Of a stretch of 18,623 bases of DNA, positions 1 to 7,841 are shown one piece after another. Under the pieces are notes generated by a model. That model saw only the letters and a program-made list of their open reading frames with translations. It had not been told where the DNA came from and ran no database searches. A program made the translations under genes and the position numbers. Source of the stretch: DAOMNN01 sp050486545 (GTDB lineage Bacteria; Pseudomonadota; Gammaproteobacteria; Burkholderiales; Rhodocyclaceae); the NCBI GenBank assembly GCA_050486545.1, contig JBJHDM010000060.1:1-18623 (forward strand), in the 5' to 3' direction. Numbering within the stretch: position 1 is the first letter of the stretch; each line of letters begins with the position of its first letter.

Positions 1-878
1 TTCTGGATGAGCTGGTTCGCGGCCAGCGGGCGGCCGAACTGCTTGCGGTCAAGCGTGTACTGGCGGGCCGTCTCGAAGCAGGCCTCGGCGGCACCGAGCG
101 CACCCCAGGCGATCCCGTAGCGGGCCGAGTTCAGGCAGGTGAACGGGCCCTTGAGGCCGCGCACTGTCGGGAAGGCGTTCTCTTCCGGGCAGAATACCTC
201 GTCCATGACGATTTCACCGGTGATCGATGCGCGCAGCCCCACCTTGCCGTGGATCGCTGGCGCGGACAGCCCTTTCCAGCCCTTCTCGAGCACGAAGCCG
301 CGGATCTGCCCTTCGTCGTCCTTGGCCCACACGACGAACACGTCGGCGATCGGGCTGTTGGTGATCCACATCTTGGTCCCCGACAGGCTATAGCCGCCGT
401 CGACCTTGCGCGCCCGCGTGACCATGCTTCCCGGGTCCGAGCCGTGGTTGGGCTCGGTCAGGCCGAAGCAACCGACCCATTCGCCGGTGGCGAGCCTGGG
501 CAGGTACTTGCGCTTCTGTTCCTCGGTGCCGAATTCGTTGATCGGCACCATTACGAGCGAGGACTGCACACTCATCATCGAGCGGTAGCCGGAGTCGACG
601 CGCTCGACTTCGCGCGCGATCAGGCCGTAGGCGACGTAGTTCATGCCGGCGCCGCCATATTCTTCGGGGATCGTCGGGCCGAGCAGGCCGAGCGCACCCA
701 TCTCGGTGAAGATCTCGCGGTCGGTGCGCTCGTGGCGGAAGGCCTCCTGCACGCGCGGCAGCAGCTTCTCCTGACAGTAGTCGCGTGCGGTGTCGCGCAC
801 CATGCGCTCGGTTTCGGTGAGCTGCGCATCCAGGTGCAGCGGGTCGGCCCAGTTGAAGCTGACGCGATTCGATGCCAT
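1..878 (-). CDS. gcdH: Glutaryl-CoA dehydrogenase, C-terminal part outside the window
   Basis: FAD-dependent acyl-CoA dehydrogenase that oxidatively decarboxylates glutaryl-CoA to crotonyl-CoA in lysine, tryptophan and aromatic (benzoyl-CoA) degradation; cytoplasmic. The window encodes the first 292 residues of a family usually near 390-395. Family-typical stretches are FNWADPL (8-14), GLLGPTIPEEYGGAG (64-78), REVERVDSGYRSMMSVQSSL (89-108), the flavin-contacting CFGLTEPNHGSDPG (137-150) and MWITNSP (170-176), and RKQFGRPL (278-285). These are the GcdH subtype rather than a generic acyl-CoA dehydrogenase. The catalytic glutamate lies in the missing C-terminus. The start ATG is preceded by GGAGGAGAAC, a strong ribosome site. 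It is transcribed away from a LysR-type gene, the common arrangement for gcdH and its regulator. Family assignment is firm; the in vivo pathway is inferred. Confidence 0.93.
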   Translation of the reverse strand, partial: MASNRVSFNWADPLHLDAQLTETERMVRDTARDYCQEKLLPRVQEAFRHERTDREIFTEMGALGLLGPTIPEEYGGAGMNYVAYGLIAREVERVDSGYRSMMSVQSSLVMVPINEFGTEEQKRKYLPRLATGEWVGCFGLTEPNHGSDPGSMVTRARKVDGGYSLSGTKMWITNSPIADVFVVWAKDDEGQIRGFVLEKGWKGLSAPAIHGKVGLRASITGEIVMDEVFCPEENAFPTVRGLKGPFTCLNSARYGIAWGALGAAEACFETARQYTLDRKQFGRPLAANQLIQ

Positions 879-956
879 GTCCGTTCTCCTCCGGTTCTTG
901 ACGGTATGGTGCGAAGCGGCGTTCCGGTGCGGACGCGCTTCTTGATGAACCTGCAC

Positions 957-984
957 TTTATAGAACCTGATAGTGCGGGATCAA
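957..984 (-). promoter_or_regulatory. Candidate sigma-70 promoter of gcdH
   Basis: Reading the minus strand, TTGATC (979-984) and TATAAA (957-962) are separated by 16 nt and point toward gcdH, giving a leader of about 70 nt. They sit in the AT-richest part of the 225-bp space shared with the divergent LysR gene, where a LysR protein would be expected to bind. No clean regulator palindrome was identified there. Pattern match only. Confidence 0.4.
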
Positions 985-1103
985 ACGAATTATTTTCGGG
1001 TACTTGTGCGATTTGGTCACTTCGTAGAGGATGATGGCGATTGGGTGGAGGGCCGTGCAAGGACCGCCACCGGCTGCCGCGAACCGGCCAGAGGAGGCCC
1101 ACG

Positions 1104-2015
1104 ATGCGTCGCAAGATCCCGAACACCGCTGCGTTGCTTGCATTCGAACTGGCCGCGCGCCACGAGAGCTTCACACGTGCGGCCGAGGAACTTGCATTGA
1201 CCCAGAGTGCGGTGTGCCGACAGATCGCGAGCCTGGAGGAGTTTCTCGGCGTGCGCCTGTTCCGGCGCACCCGTCGCGGCGTCAAGCTGACCGAAGCGGG
1301 ATTGAGCTACGGCCGGCGCATCGCTGCCCGCCTGGATGCGGTCGAGCGCGATACGCTCTCGGTCATGGCCCACCACGGCAGCGGTGCGACGATCGAGCTG
1401 GCGGTCGTGCCGACCTTCGCGACCCGCTGGCTGTTGCCGCGGCTCGGTGCGTTCCTCGCCAAGCATCCCGACGTGACGGTGAATCTGACGACACGCACGC
1501 GCCCTTTCCTGTTCGATGAGACGGAGTACGATGCGGCGCTGTACTTCGGCGATGCGGGCTGGCCTGGGACCGAGGCGCATTTCCTGATGCGCGAGAACCC
1601 GGTGCCCGTCTGCAGTCCGAAGCGGCTCGCCGGACGTTCCGGCCTGGCGGCCGGGGAGATCGCCGGGCTGCCACTGCTGCAGCAGACCACGCGCCCGTAT
1701 GCGTGGAGGAAGTGGTTCGAGTCGCTTGGCATGAGGGTCGCGCACGACATGACCGGTGCGCGCCACGAACTGTTCTCGATGCTTGCACAGGCCGCGATCC
1801 ACGACATGGGCGTCGCGCTGATTCCGCCCTTCCTGATCCGCGACGAACTCGACAGCGGTCGGTTGGTGATCCCGCTCCACCATGCCTACCTCAGCGACAA
1901 GGCCTACTATCTGATCATTCCCGAGCGCAAGGCCGAAACGGCGGCGCTGGCCGCTTTCCAGGCCTGGCTGGTCGAGGCGGCCGCCGCCTACCGGGTGGAG
2001 AACGGGCTGGCGTAG
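1104..2015 (+). CDS. LysR-family transcriptional regulator, GcvA-like, probable regulator of gcdH
   Basis: DNA-binding regulator of 303 residues, normal for the LysR family. The N-terminal winged helix-turn-helix (about residues 1-60) carries the typical AARHESFTRAAEELALTQSAV and QIASLEEFLGVRLFRRTRRG segments. The rest (about 90-295) is a periplasmic-binding-protein-like effector domain. The opening PNTAALLAFELAARHESF is the GcvA subgroup pattern. The ATG at 1104 is chosen over an in-frame upstream ATG at 1041 because GAGGAGG lies 6 nt before it and homology begins there. Divergence from gcdH suggests it controls glutaryl-CoA dehydrogenase in response to a pathway metabolite, as described for GcdR-type regulators; that role is inference. 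The effector cannot be read from sequence. Confidence 0.88.
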   Translation: MRRKIPNTAALLAFELAARHESFTRAAEELALTQSAVCRQIASLEEFLGVRLFRRTRRGVKLTEAGLSYGRRIAARLDAVERDTLSVMAHHGSGATIELAVVPTFATRWLLPRLGAFLAKHPDVTVNLTTRTRPFLFDETEYDAALYFGDAGWPGTEAHFLMRENPVPVCSPKRLAGRSGLAAGEIAGLPLLQQTTRPYAWRKWFESLGMRVAHDMTGARHELFSMLAQAAIHDMGVALIPPFLIRDELDSGRLVIPLHHAYLSDKAYYLIIPERKAETAALAAFQAWLVEAAAAYRVENGLA

Positions 2016-2119
2016 CCAATCGACCCGACCCGTCCTCCCGTTCGCCGTGGGTGCGGACCGCGCACGTGGTTTCGTGGCACACTGCGCCGCTGCAGGAACA
2101 ACGCACACGGAGAACATCG

Positions 2120-2356
2120 ATGCCACCCTGGGCCGTCCGAATCGGACTGATCTGCTTTCACGTCTTCCAGTATCTGGTGACCTGGAGCGCCGGCCTGCCG
2201 GTTGCGAGCGTGATTGCCGCGCTGCTGATCGGCGCACAGGTACTGCCGCGCGAGCACTTTCTCAAGACCTTTCGAGTCAATCCGATGCGGGTGAGCCAGC
2301 TTGGCAGCCTTGTGTGGATCGCCGTCGCCTATGCAGAGATGCGGATCGGGGGGTGA
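2120..2356 (+). CDS. Small two-helix membrane protein of unknown function
   Basis: Protein of 78 residues that I do not recognise. About residues 7-43 are hydrophobic (IGLICFHVFQYLVTW, then a short break and VASVIAALLIGAQVL), and a third weaker hydrophobic stretch, LGSLVWIAVAYAEM, lies near the C-terminus. Two or three inner-membrane helices are likely. GGAGAAC lies 4 nt before the ATG, so the start is well supported. It follows the LysR gene after 104 nt in the same direction and ends 6 nt before the convergent aspartoacylase gene, with no terminator visible between them. Its hydrophobicity, ribosome site and fit between neighbours argue that it is a real gene. Function unknown. Confidence 0.65.
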   Translation: MPPWAVRIGLICFHVFQYLVTWSAGLPVASVIAALLIGAQVLPREHFLKTFRVNPMRVSQLGSLVWIAVAYAEMRIGG

Positions 2357-2362
2357 GCGAGC

Positions 2363-3343
2363 CTACCGATCGAGCTCCATGGGGCTGCGAACCGCCAGAT
2401 AGAACCACTCTTCGCCTGCCCGCGCAGCGGGATTGGGAAAGACGATGAAACCGTCCACGGGCGCTTCCACGGGCGTGCCGTCGTTCCGGACGCCGATGCG
2501 CTGGCCTGCGTGGAGCGGCGCGAAGCTCGCCCATTCGCGCTCGAAGGCATCGGCTTCGTGCTTCTTGTCGATGACGTCCACGAGCCGCAGCAGCTCCAGA
2601 TCGGTAGCCGGTCGGGGATCGTGCGTCCAACGGACGAGGCCGAGGAAAGACAGCGCGTTCAGGATCGCCCGGTAGGCGACCTCGGGTGCGTGCGGGTCGT
2701 CGTGAGCGCCGCATTCGAGCGTGACGCCGTAGCCGCCGATGCTGCGCATGTACTCGGTGGTGCCGATCCCGTAGTGCACATCCGTGTCGAACGCACCGTG
2801 CCGACCCGTCTGCGCACGCCGCGCAACGCCCCGGGCGTAGGTGTCGAGCCAGCCGTCCACGAAGCGCGTAACGCCGAGATGGCGGGCGAAGCGCCGCTCC
2901 TCGTCGGCGCGGGCAAAGGGTTCGAGCGTGCCGGTGTTGTTCTCCGGACCCAGCATCACGAAGGGTTCGCCGGGGGTGTGGAAGGAGTGCAGGTCGAGCA
3001 CCACGTCGTGTGCGGCGAGCAGCGGGCACAGCCGGTTGGCGATGCGGTCCTCGAAGTTGTCCGGGGCGTCGACCGGGCGCAGATGGCGGTTGAGGTTGCG
3101 CTCGCCCTCGCGCGTCGCGCGCAGATAGGCCAGCGGATTGGTCACGGGTACGAAGGTGACGCAGCCGCGCGCGAGATCCAGCGTACCGGACTCGATCTCG
3201 GTGATCACACGCCGGATCGCCTTCGTGCCGCAGGTTTCATTCCCGTGTACGGCACCGAGCACGATGAGGCGTGCTCCCGGGTCGAAGCCCGCGAACGTGT
3301 GGGCTGCCAGGTGCAAGGCGGTCTTGCGCGGGTCGGCGTTCAT
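2363..3343 (-). CDS. Succinylglutamate desuccinylase/aspartoacylase family zinc amidohydrolase
   Basis: Zinc carboxypeptidase-fold enzyme of 326 residues that removes an acyl group from an N-acyl amino acid. The HxxE metal motif is GAVHGNE (H33, E36), the second histidine is in DLHSFH (H119), a GERNLNR substrate-binding stretch lies at 80-86, and the likely catalytic glutamate is E210 in TLECGAH. The full metal site is therefore present. The family includes AstE (N-succinylglutamate) and aspartoacylase; no neighbouring ast genes are present, so the substrate is open. ATG at 3343 is the homology-supported start, but no good ribosome site precedes it, so translation may start from a nearly leaderless message. 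A sigma-70-like promoter and a 16-bp palindrome lie directly upstream. Confidence 0.82.
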   Translation of the reverse strand: MNADPRKTALHLAAHTFAGFDPGARLIVLGAVHGNETCGTKAIRRVITEIESGTLDLARGCVTFVPVTNPLAYLRATREGERNLNRHLRPVDAPDNFEDRIANRLCPLLAAHDVVLDLHSFHTPGEPFVMLGPENNTGTLEPFARADEERRFARHLGVTRFVDGWLDTYARGVARRAQTGRHGAFDTDVHYGIGTTEYMRSIGGYGVTLECGAHDDPHAPEVAYRAILNALSFLGLVRWTHDPRPATDLELLRLVDVIDKKHEADAFEREWASFAPLHAGQRIGVRNDGTPVEAPVDGFIVFPNPAARAGEEWFYLAVRSPMELDR

Positions 3344-3356
3344 CGTTGTTGGCTGA

Positions 3357-3372
3357 GCGTGAGATCTCACGC
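3357..3372. promoter_or_regulatory. Perfect 16-bp palindrome, candidate operator
   Basis: GCGTGAGATCTCACGC is a perfect inverted repeat located 14-29 nt upstream of the aspartoacylase start. It overlaps the predicted transcription start of the promoter at 3374-3402, the classic place for a repressor site. The protein that would bind is unknown. Confidence 0.45.
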
Positions 3373-3373
3373 C

Positions 3374-3402
3374 AGCATAGCCCGAACGCGGCGGGTTGTC
3401 AG
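3374..3402 (-). promoter_or_regulatory. Candidate sigma-70 promoter of the aspartoacylase gene
   Basis: On the minus strand CTGACA (3397-3402, five of six consensus bases) is followed after exactly 17 nt by TATGCT (3374-3379). The -35 box overlaps the stop codon of the upstream chemoreceptor gene, so the aspartoacylase gene probably has its own transcript although both genes face the same way. Confidence 0.45.
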
Positions 3403-4595
3403 ACCCTGAAGGCCGCCACTGCGCGACTGAGCTGATCGGACAGCTGTCCGATCTGGCGTGCAAGTTCTGCGGTCCGGGAGTTACCCGAATTCCCTTCGGC
3501 ATGACGTACGAGCGCATCGACCTTATGGGCGATCGCTTCGGCGGCAACCGTCTGTTCGCGCACCGAGGCGACGATCTCACCGGCGCCCTCCCCGACCTGA
3601 CGGATGAGCTGGTTCGTCTCGGAGAGCACGACCGCGACTTCTTCCATGCAGTCCTGGCTCGATTGCAGCGAGGCCTGGCCTTTCTTGACCACACGCTCGA
3701 CGCTGGTCGAGCGCTGGCTCAGGGCCGAGGTGAGCGTGTCGATCCGGGCCGCCGACTGGGCCGACTTCTCGGCCAGCTTGCGCACTTCGTCGGCGACGAC
3801 GGCAAAGCCGCGACCCTGTTCGCCGGCACGTGCGGCCTCGATGGCGGCATTGAGCGCAAGCAGGTTGGTCTGGTCGGCGATGTCGCGCACCTGCTGGGTC
3901 ATGTCGACGATCTCGCGCGTGCTCTGGAGGAATTCGCCGATCGCGTGTGCGATCTCGGACATCGTCCCTTCGGCGACGTCGATCTCACCCACGAGTTCGG
4001 AGAGCTTTTCGTTGCCGGTGTGGGCGTTCTCGAGGCTCGCCGTCGTCTGGCTGCGCATGGATTCCGTGCCGCTGGCAATCGCCCCGGCACTGCGCGTGAC
4101 GGTCTCGACATCGTCGGCGATCGACCCGGCGCCGGCCCCGGATTGCAGGTCGGTGCCCTGGCTGGCTGCATCGGTGAGCGCGGAGAGTTCGCGGGTGAGC
4201 GCCGCGGCAGCATCGCGCAGCACGCCGACGCGTTCGGACAGGGCGACCCGGATCTGTTCGGCACGACCCGCGATGCGTTGCAGTTCGGCGGGGCCGCTGC
4301 GATCGATCGGCACGGACAGATCCCCGGCGGCCAGACGTTCGAGGTCGGCCGCCAGGCGGGTGGCCGGGCGATCGATGCTCGCACGAACCGTCCACAGCAG
4401 CGCGACGAGCCCGGCGACTGCGACGGCCGCCATCGTCCAGAAACTCGCAACGACGACGCCATTGCCTGTGTTCGCGGCGCTCAGGGCCGACGAGGAATGC
4501 CACAGCCCATAGCCGCCGGCGGCCATCACGGCCAGCGTCGCAAGCGCGGCCACACCGAGGATGCGAGTACTCGCGCCTGCCAAGGTCGTCTCCAT
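3399..4595 (-). CDS. Methyl-accepting chemotaxis protein without a large sensor domain
   Basis: Inner-membrane chemoreceptor of 398 residues, signalling to CheA/CheW. Two transmembrane helices (about 9-29 and 45-68) are separated by only about 15 residues, so there is almost no periplasmic ligand domain. A HAMP-like segment follows (about 70-120, RPATRLAADLERLAAGDLSVPI). The cytoplasmic coiled coil ends in the conserved hairpin tip with DIADQTNLLALNAAIEAARAGE and GRGFAVVADEVRKLAEKSA. The start is set by GGAGGGAAGAC before ATG 4595, in preference to an in-frame ATG at 4640. Receptors of this architecture often sense through the membrane, the HAMP domain or partner proteins. No C-terminal CheR-tethering pentapeptide is visible (the protein ends AVAAFRV). 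Its input signal is unknown. Confidence 0.88.
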   Translation of the reverse strand: METTLAGASTRILGVAALATLAVMAAGGYGLWHSSSALSAANTGNGVVVASFWTMAAVAVAGLVALLWTVRASIDRPATRLAADLERLAAGDLSVPIDRSGPAELQRIAGRAEQIRVALSERVGVLRDAAAALTRELSALTDAASQGTDLQSGAGAGSIADDVETVTRSAGAIASGTESMRSQTTASLENAHTGNEKLSELVGEIDVAEGTMSEIAHAIGEFLQSTREIVDMTQQVRDIADQTNLLALNAAIEAARAGEQGRGFAVVADEVRKLAEKSAQSAARIDTLTSALSQRSTSVERVVKKGQASLQSSQDCMEEVAVVLSETNQLIRQVGEGAGEIVASVREQTVAAEAIAHKVDALVRHAEGNSGNSRTAELARQIGQLSDQLSRAVAAFRV

Positions 4596-4927
4596 GTCTT
4601 CCCTCCGTTCGATGCAGGGTGTTACGGCATTGTCGGACAATCTTTAAGGGGTACGCGTGAAAAATTGCTGCGTGGATGCGGGATTGCTCCGGTTTCCCGG
4701 ATCGTCCGCACGGCTGGGCGGTGCGCATGATCCGTCATCGATGATGACCTCGCGAAAATTGCGAACTAGTATGATGAATGGAAGGGATCCATGGGTTGTT
4801 CGGAGTCTTTGCCGGGCATCCCTCCGGATGCGGCTTCTTTCACGGATTCGGGATCGGCGTGAAGATTTCCTTGTGCCCACATTGGGGAGTCTGATACAAG
4901 ACATCGATCCACCATTTCGGGGGCTGC
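4596..4927. other. 332-bp divergent intergenic region between the chemoreceptor and GGDEF-EAL genes
   Basis: No convincing gene is present. It holds a 15-bp dyad, GTCATC-gat-GATGAC (4734-4748), a TATGAT that could be a -10 box for the plus-strand gene but lacks a good -35, and a stem-loop at 4811-4834. I saw no clear FliA (sigma-28) promoter for the chemoreceptor and no match to the c-di-GMP riboswitch consensus as I know it. Confidence 0.6.
4811..4840 (+). other. Stem-loop with T-rich tail in the GGDEF-EAL leader
   Basis: GCATCC (4816-4821), loop CTCC and GGATGC (4826-4831) form a perfect 6-bp stem. GCC/GGC outside it adds three pairs across a 2-nt bulge, and TTCTTT follows. It resembles a weak intrinsic terminator about 90 nt before the start codon and could act as an attenuator. 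It could also be chance in GC-rich DNA. Confidence 0.3.
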
Positions 4928-6649
4928 ATGAAACATCGGCGCACGCGCGATGCGGACGACCGCGGAATCGACGAGGAGCGGCGGCTTGCGCAGATGGTTT
5001 TCGCCAGTACGAGCGAGGGCATCACGGTGACCGACGCCTCCGGCAAGATCGTCGAGGTCAATCCCGCCTTCGAGCGCATCACCGGTTTTTCGCGGGCAGA
5101 TGCGATCGGCCGGAGTCCGCGCATCCTGCAATCGGGACGCCACGACGCCGCCTTCTATCGCGCCATGTGGGAGACCTTGCTCGAGACCGGGCAGTGGCGC
5201 GGCGAGGTCTGGAATCGCCGTCGGAGCGGCGAACTGTATCCCGAGTGGCTCACGATCAGTGCAGTACGGGATGCGGCCGGTCGGGCGACGCACTACGTCG
5301 GAGTCTTCAGCGATATCACCACGGTCAAGGAGGCGCAGGAACAGATCGAGTTCCTGGCGCATCACGACGCGCTCACGCGGCTTCCGAATCGAACGCTGCT
5401 GCGCGAGAGACTGGCCCATTGCATTACGCGGGCGCGACGTCACCAGCAGCAGCTGGCCGTACTTCTGCTCGATCTGGATCGTTTCAAGAACGTCAATGAC
5501 ACCCTCGGGCATCCGGTCGGCGACGAGCTGATCGTCGAGGTGGCGCAGCGCATCACCGCACTGGTCCGCGCGGATGACACCCTGGCGCGCCTGGGCGGCG
5601 ACGAGTTTGCGCTGCTGGTCGAGGACGAAGCGAGCGTCATGGCGATTGAGGCCGTCGCACGCAAGCTCGTCGACGTGTTCGCAGTTCCGGTGCGGGTTGC
5701 CGATCATGCGCTCACCGTGACCGCGAGCATCGGGATCAGCGTGTATCCGGGGGATGGCGAGGATGCCGATACCCTGCTCAAGAATGCCGATTCGGCGATG
5801 TACCAGGCCAAGCATTCAGGACGAAACGGGTTTCGCTTCTTCGCCCCGGAGCTGACCCGGGGCGCGCTCGAACGCTTGATGATGGAGACGGCGCTGCGGG
5901 CGGCGGTGAGCCGCGACGAGCTGGTGCTGCATTATCAGCCCCAGGTGGCGCTGGGCAGCGCGGAACTGGTCGGAGTCGAAGCGCTGGTGCGCTGGCAGCA
6001 CCCGGACCAAGGACTGCTGCAGCCGGCCGATTTCATTCCGCTGGCCGAAGAGATCGGCGTCATCGACGAGATCGGTCGCTGGGTGCTGTGCGAAGCGTGC
6101 CGCCAGATGGCGCGATGGCGCGAGCGCGGCGTGGCGGTTCCGCGTGTAGCGGTCAATCTATCGGCCAAGCAGATCGACAGCGGGACCCTGGTCACAGCCG
6201 TGGCCGACACGCTCGACGCGTTCGGCCTCGATCCCGGCCAGCTCGAGCTCGAACTGACCGAGTCGATGATCATGGCGCAGCCCGAGGAGGCGCGGAACGT
6301 GCTAGAGGGCTTGCGCGGCCTCGGCGTGCAGATTGCGATCGACGACTTCGGGACGGGGTATTCGAGTCTTGCCTACCTCAAGCTGTTGAAGATAGACCGG
6401 TTGAAGATCGATCGGTCGTTCATCCGGGAGATCGGACGGGATCCGAACGACGAGGCGATTACCCGCGCGGTGATCGCGCTCGCGGGCAGTCTCGAACTCC
6501 AAACCGTCGCCGAGGGCATCGAGGAGGTGGCGCAGGTGGAATTCCTGAGCCGGGAAGGGTGCCAGGTCGGTCAGGGCTATCACTTCAGTCGCCCGCTTCC
6601 CGCCGACGGCATCGCCGCACTGCTCGCGGAACGTCCCCCGGCCCGTTGA
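4928..6649 (+). CDS. PAS-GGDEF-EAL protein, likely bifunctional c-di-GMP cyclase/phosphodiesterase
   Basis: Cytoplasmic c-di-GMP signalling protein of 573 residues with no membrane helix. The PAS sensor occupies about residues 18-135 (NPAFERITGFSRADAIG, GVFSDIT). The GGDEF domain is about 140-305 with an intact GGDEF at 223-227 and a product-inhibition RxxD site (R214, D217) five residues before it. The EAL domain is about 315-568 with EAL at 351-353, N410, E445 in LTES, DDFGTGYSS (472-480), K493 in LKIDRSF and E529 in AEG. All motifs needed for both activities look present, so either could dominate, probably set by PAS input. The start ATG has only a G-rich run before it, a weak ribosome site. 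It may influence motility or biofilm; which of these is unknown. Confidence 0.93.
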   Translation: MKHRRTRDADDRGIDEERRLAQMVFASTSEGITVTDASGKIVEVNPAFERITGFSRADAIGRSPRILQSGRHDAAFYRAMWETLLETGQWRGEVWNRRRSGELYPEWLTISAVRDAAGRATHYVGVFSDITTVKEAQEQIEFLAHHDALTRLPNRTLLRERLAHCITRARRHQQQLAVLLLDLDRFKNVNDTLGHPVGDELIVEVAQRITALVRADDTLARLGGDEFALLVEDEASVMAIEAVARKLVDVFAVPVRVADHALTVTASIGISVYPGDGEDADTLLKNADSAMYQAKHSGRNGFRFFAPELTRGALERLMMETALRAAVSRDELVLHYQPQVALGSAELVGVEALVRWQHPDQGLLQPADFIPLAEEIGVIDEIGRWVLCEACRQMARWRERGVAVPRVAVNLSAKQIDSGTLVTAVADTLDAFGLDPGQLELELTESMIMAQPEEARNVLEGLRGLGVQIAIDDFGTGYSSLAYLKLLKIDRLKIDRSFIREIGRDPNDEAITRAVIALAGSLELQTVAEGIEEVAQVEFLSREGCQVGQGYHFSRPLPADGIAALLAERPPAR

Positions 6650-6713
6650 TCCCGCCATTCCACTCCCACTGCGTGGCGAAAAGTCCCCGACAATGCTACA
6701 AGTAGGTCCGGAT

Positions 6714-6731
6714 TTCGGGACGGATCCCGAA
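6714..6731 (+). other. Short perfect hairpin upstream of the carbonic-anhydrase-like gene
   Basis: TTCGGGA-CGGA-TCCCGAA forms a 7-bp stem with a 4-nt loop, 33 nt before the start codon and 65 nt after the GGDEF-EAL stop. No T-run follows, so it is more likely a leader structure or operator than a terminator. Confidence 0.35.
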
Positions 6732-6764
6732 TTCGGGCGGCAGGGACGGGGACAAGGAGACGGG

Positions 6765-7823
6765 ATGGATCTGTACAAGCAACCGATCGAGGATCGGATC
6801 GCGTGGCTGTTCGAACTGGCACGCCGGCATTCGGACGAGTTCGTGAGTCCGGAAGCGCAGCTCGCGAGAACGCGTTACCTGGCCGAGCATCCGACGGCGA
6901 TCATGGCGCTGAAGTGCATGGACGGGCGCATCAACATCCCTGTCGTGACCGAGACGCCGCGCGGCATCGTCCAGCCCTTCCGCAACCTGGGGGGCATGTT
7001 CAACCTCGGCTGGCCGCATCTGGGCGAAGTGCTCGCCGAGTACGTGCAGGGCGTGGTCATCGGTGGGCGGCGCGTGCTCGCGCTGGTGACGTATCACTTC
7101 TCGAAAGGTGATCCGAGCCGGGGGTGTGCCGGATTCAACTACGACACCGACGCCGCGCGGGCGCATACCCTGGGCATTCGCACGCAGCTCGAGCACGTGT
7201 TCGGGGTGGGCCATGCGACGGTGTATCCCGTCGTATGCGGCTTCGAGACCGACGAGGACGCGCTGATCCTGCACGGGAGCAACGGTGAAACCCTCAACGT
7301 GGCCGATTTCCGTCCCGACGATGCGCCGGCGCTGCGCCATCGCCTGACGCGCCTGTACCCCGACATGCCCGAGCAGATCTGTGCCGATCTGATGCCGCTG
7401 GTCGAGGGCAATCTCCGTCACGTCGAGAAGATGCGCCGGGTCTCGCGCGAACTCGATGTCGAGCACCGCGAATGGATGATCTGCCTGGGCCGGGGCTTCG
7501 ACTTCCTGCACACGCCCAACACGGCGCTGATCATCGGCCCCTACAGTCCCGATCTCGCGGACCCGATTCGCAAGGCGGCCGGAATCATCCAGGCCAACAT
7601 GACGGCCGGGCGGATTCCGGATGACGGTTTCCTGTTGCTCGCATCGTCCCCGTACCTCGAGCCGGGCATGGATCGCGCACGGGCCGAGTTGAAGGCCCGT
7701 TTCCTGTCCGAGTTCGCGGCGGCGGTCATCGAGGAGGCACAGCCCGGGCTGGCGCGCACGATGCACACGCGTACGGCCGTGCTCGACTGGCGCTCGCGTG
7801 CGCTCCAGCAGGTCGGTGGTTGA
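6765..7823 (+). CDS. Beta-class carbonic-anhydrase-like protein, CsoSCA-type metal site
   Basis: Protein of 352 residues with no signal peptide. Residues 51-55, CMDGR, match the CxDxR zinc-ligand plus Asp-Arg dyad of beta-carbonic anhydrases. The other two ligands appear to be H111 (VTYHFSKGD) and C121 (SRGCAGF), 10 residues apart. In ordinary beta enzymes this pair is HxxC; a wide H-to-C gap is a feature of the carboxysomal CsoSCA subtype, which as I recall has C173, H242 and C253. No other carboxysome gene is nearby, so this is an orphan member or a paralogous family. The ATG at 6765 is chosen over 6693 because AAGGAGA precedes it by 4 nt. Likely role is CO2/bicarbonate interconversion; activity is unproven because the fold is divergent. 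Confidence 0.6.
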   Translation: MDLYKQPIEDRIAWLFELARRHSDEFVSPEAQLARTRYLAEHPTAIMALKCMDGRINIPVVTETPRGIVQPFRNLGGMFNLGWPHLGEVLAEYVQGVVIGGRRVLALVTYHFSKGDPSRGCAGFNYDTDAARAHTLGIRTQLEHVFGVGHATVYPVVCGFETDEDALILHGSNGETLNVADFRPDDAPALRHRLTRLYPDMPEQICADLMPLVEGNLRHVEKMRRVSRELDVEHREWMICLGRGFDFLHTPNTALIIGPYSPDLADPIRKAAGIIQANMTAGRIPDDGFLLLASSPYLEPGMDRARAELKARFLSEFAAAVIEEAQPGLARTMHTRTAVLDWRSRALQQVGG

Positions 7824-7841
7824 TCGTCGATCAGGGTGCGT

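Noticed and set aside
1017..2237. 406-codon minus-strand frame opposite the LysR gene
   Set aside because: It is a shadow of the LysR gene, which has a strong ribosome site, a helix-turn-helix and normal length; the antisense product is arginine-rich with no recognisable domain.
2510..4730. Long plus-strand frames opposite the aspartoacylase and chemoreceptor genes (2510-3409, 3396-4730)
   Set aside because: Both minus-strand genes have full motif sets. The plus frames are antisense reading of the same codons.
4596..4927. c-di-GMP riboswitch before the GGDEF-EAL gene
   Set aside because: The leader has a hairpin, but the conserved c-di-GMP-I core elements could not be found in it.
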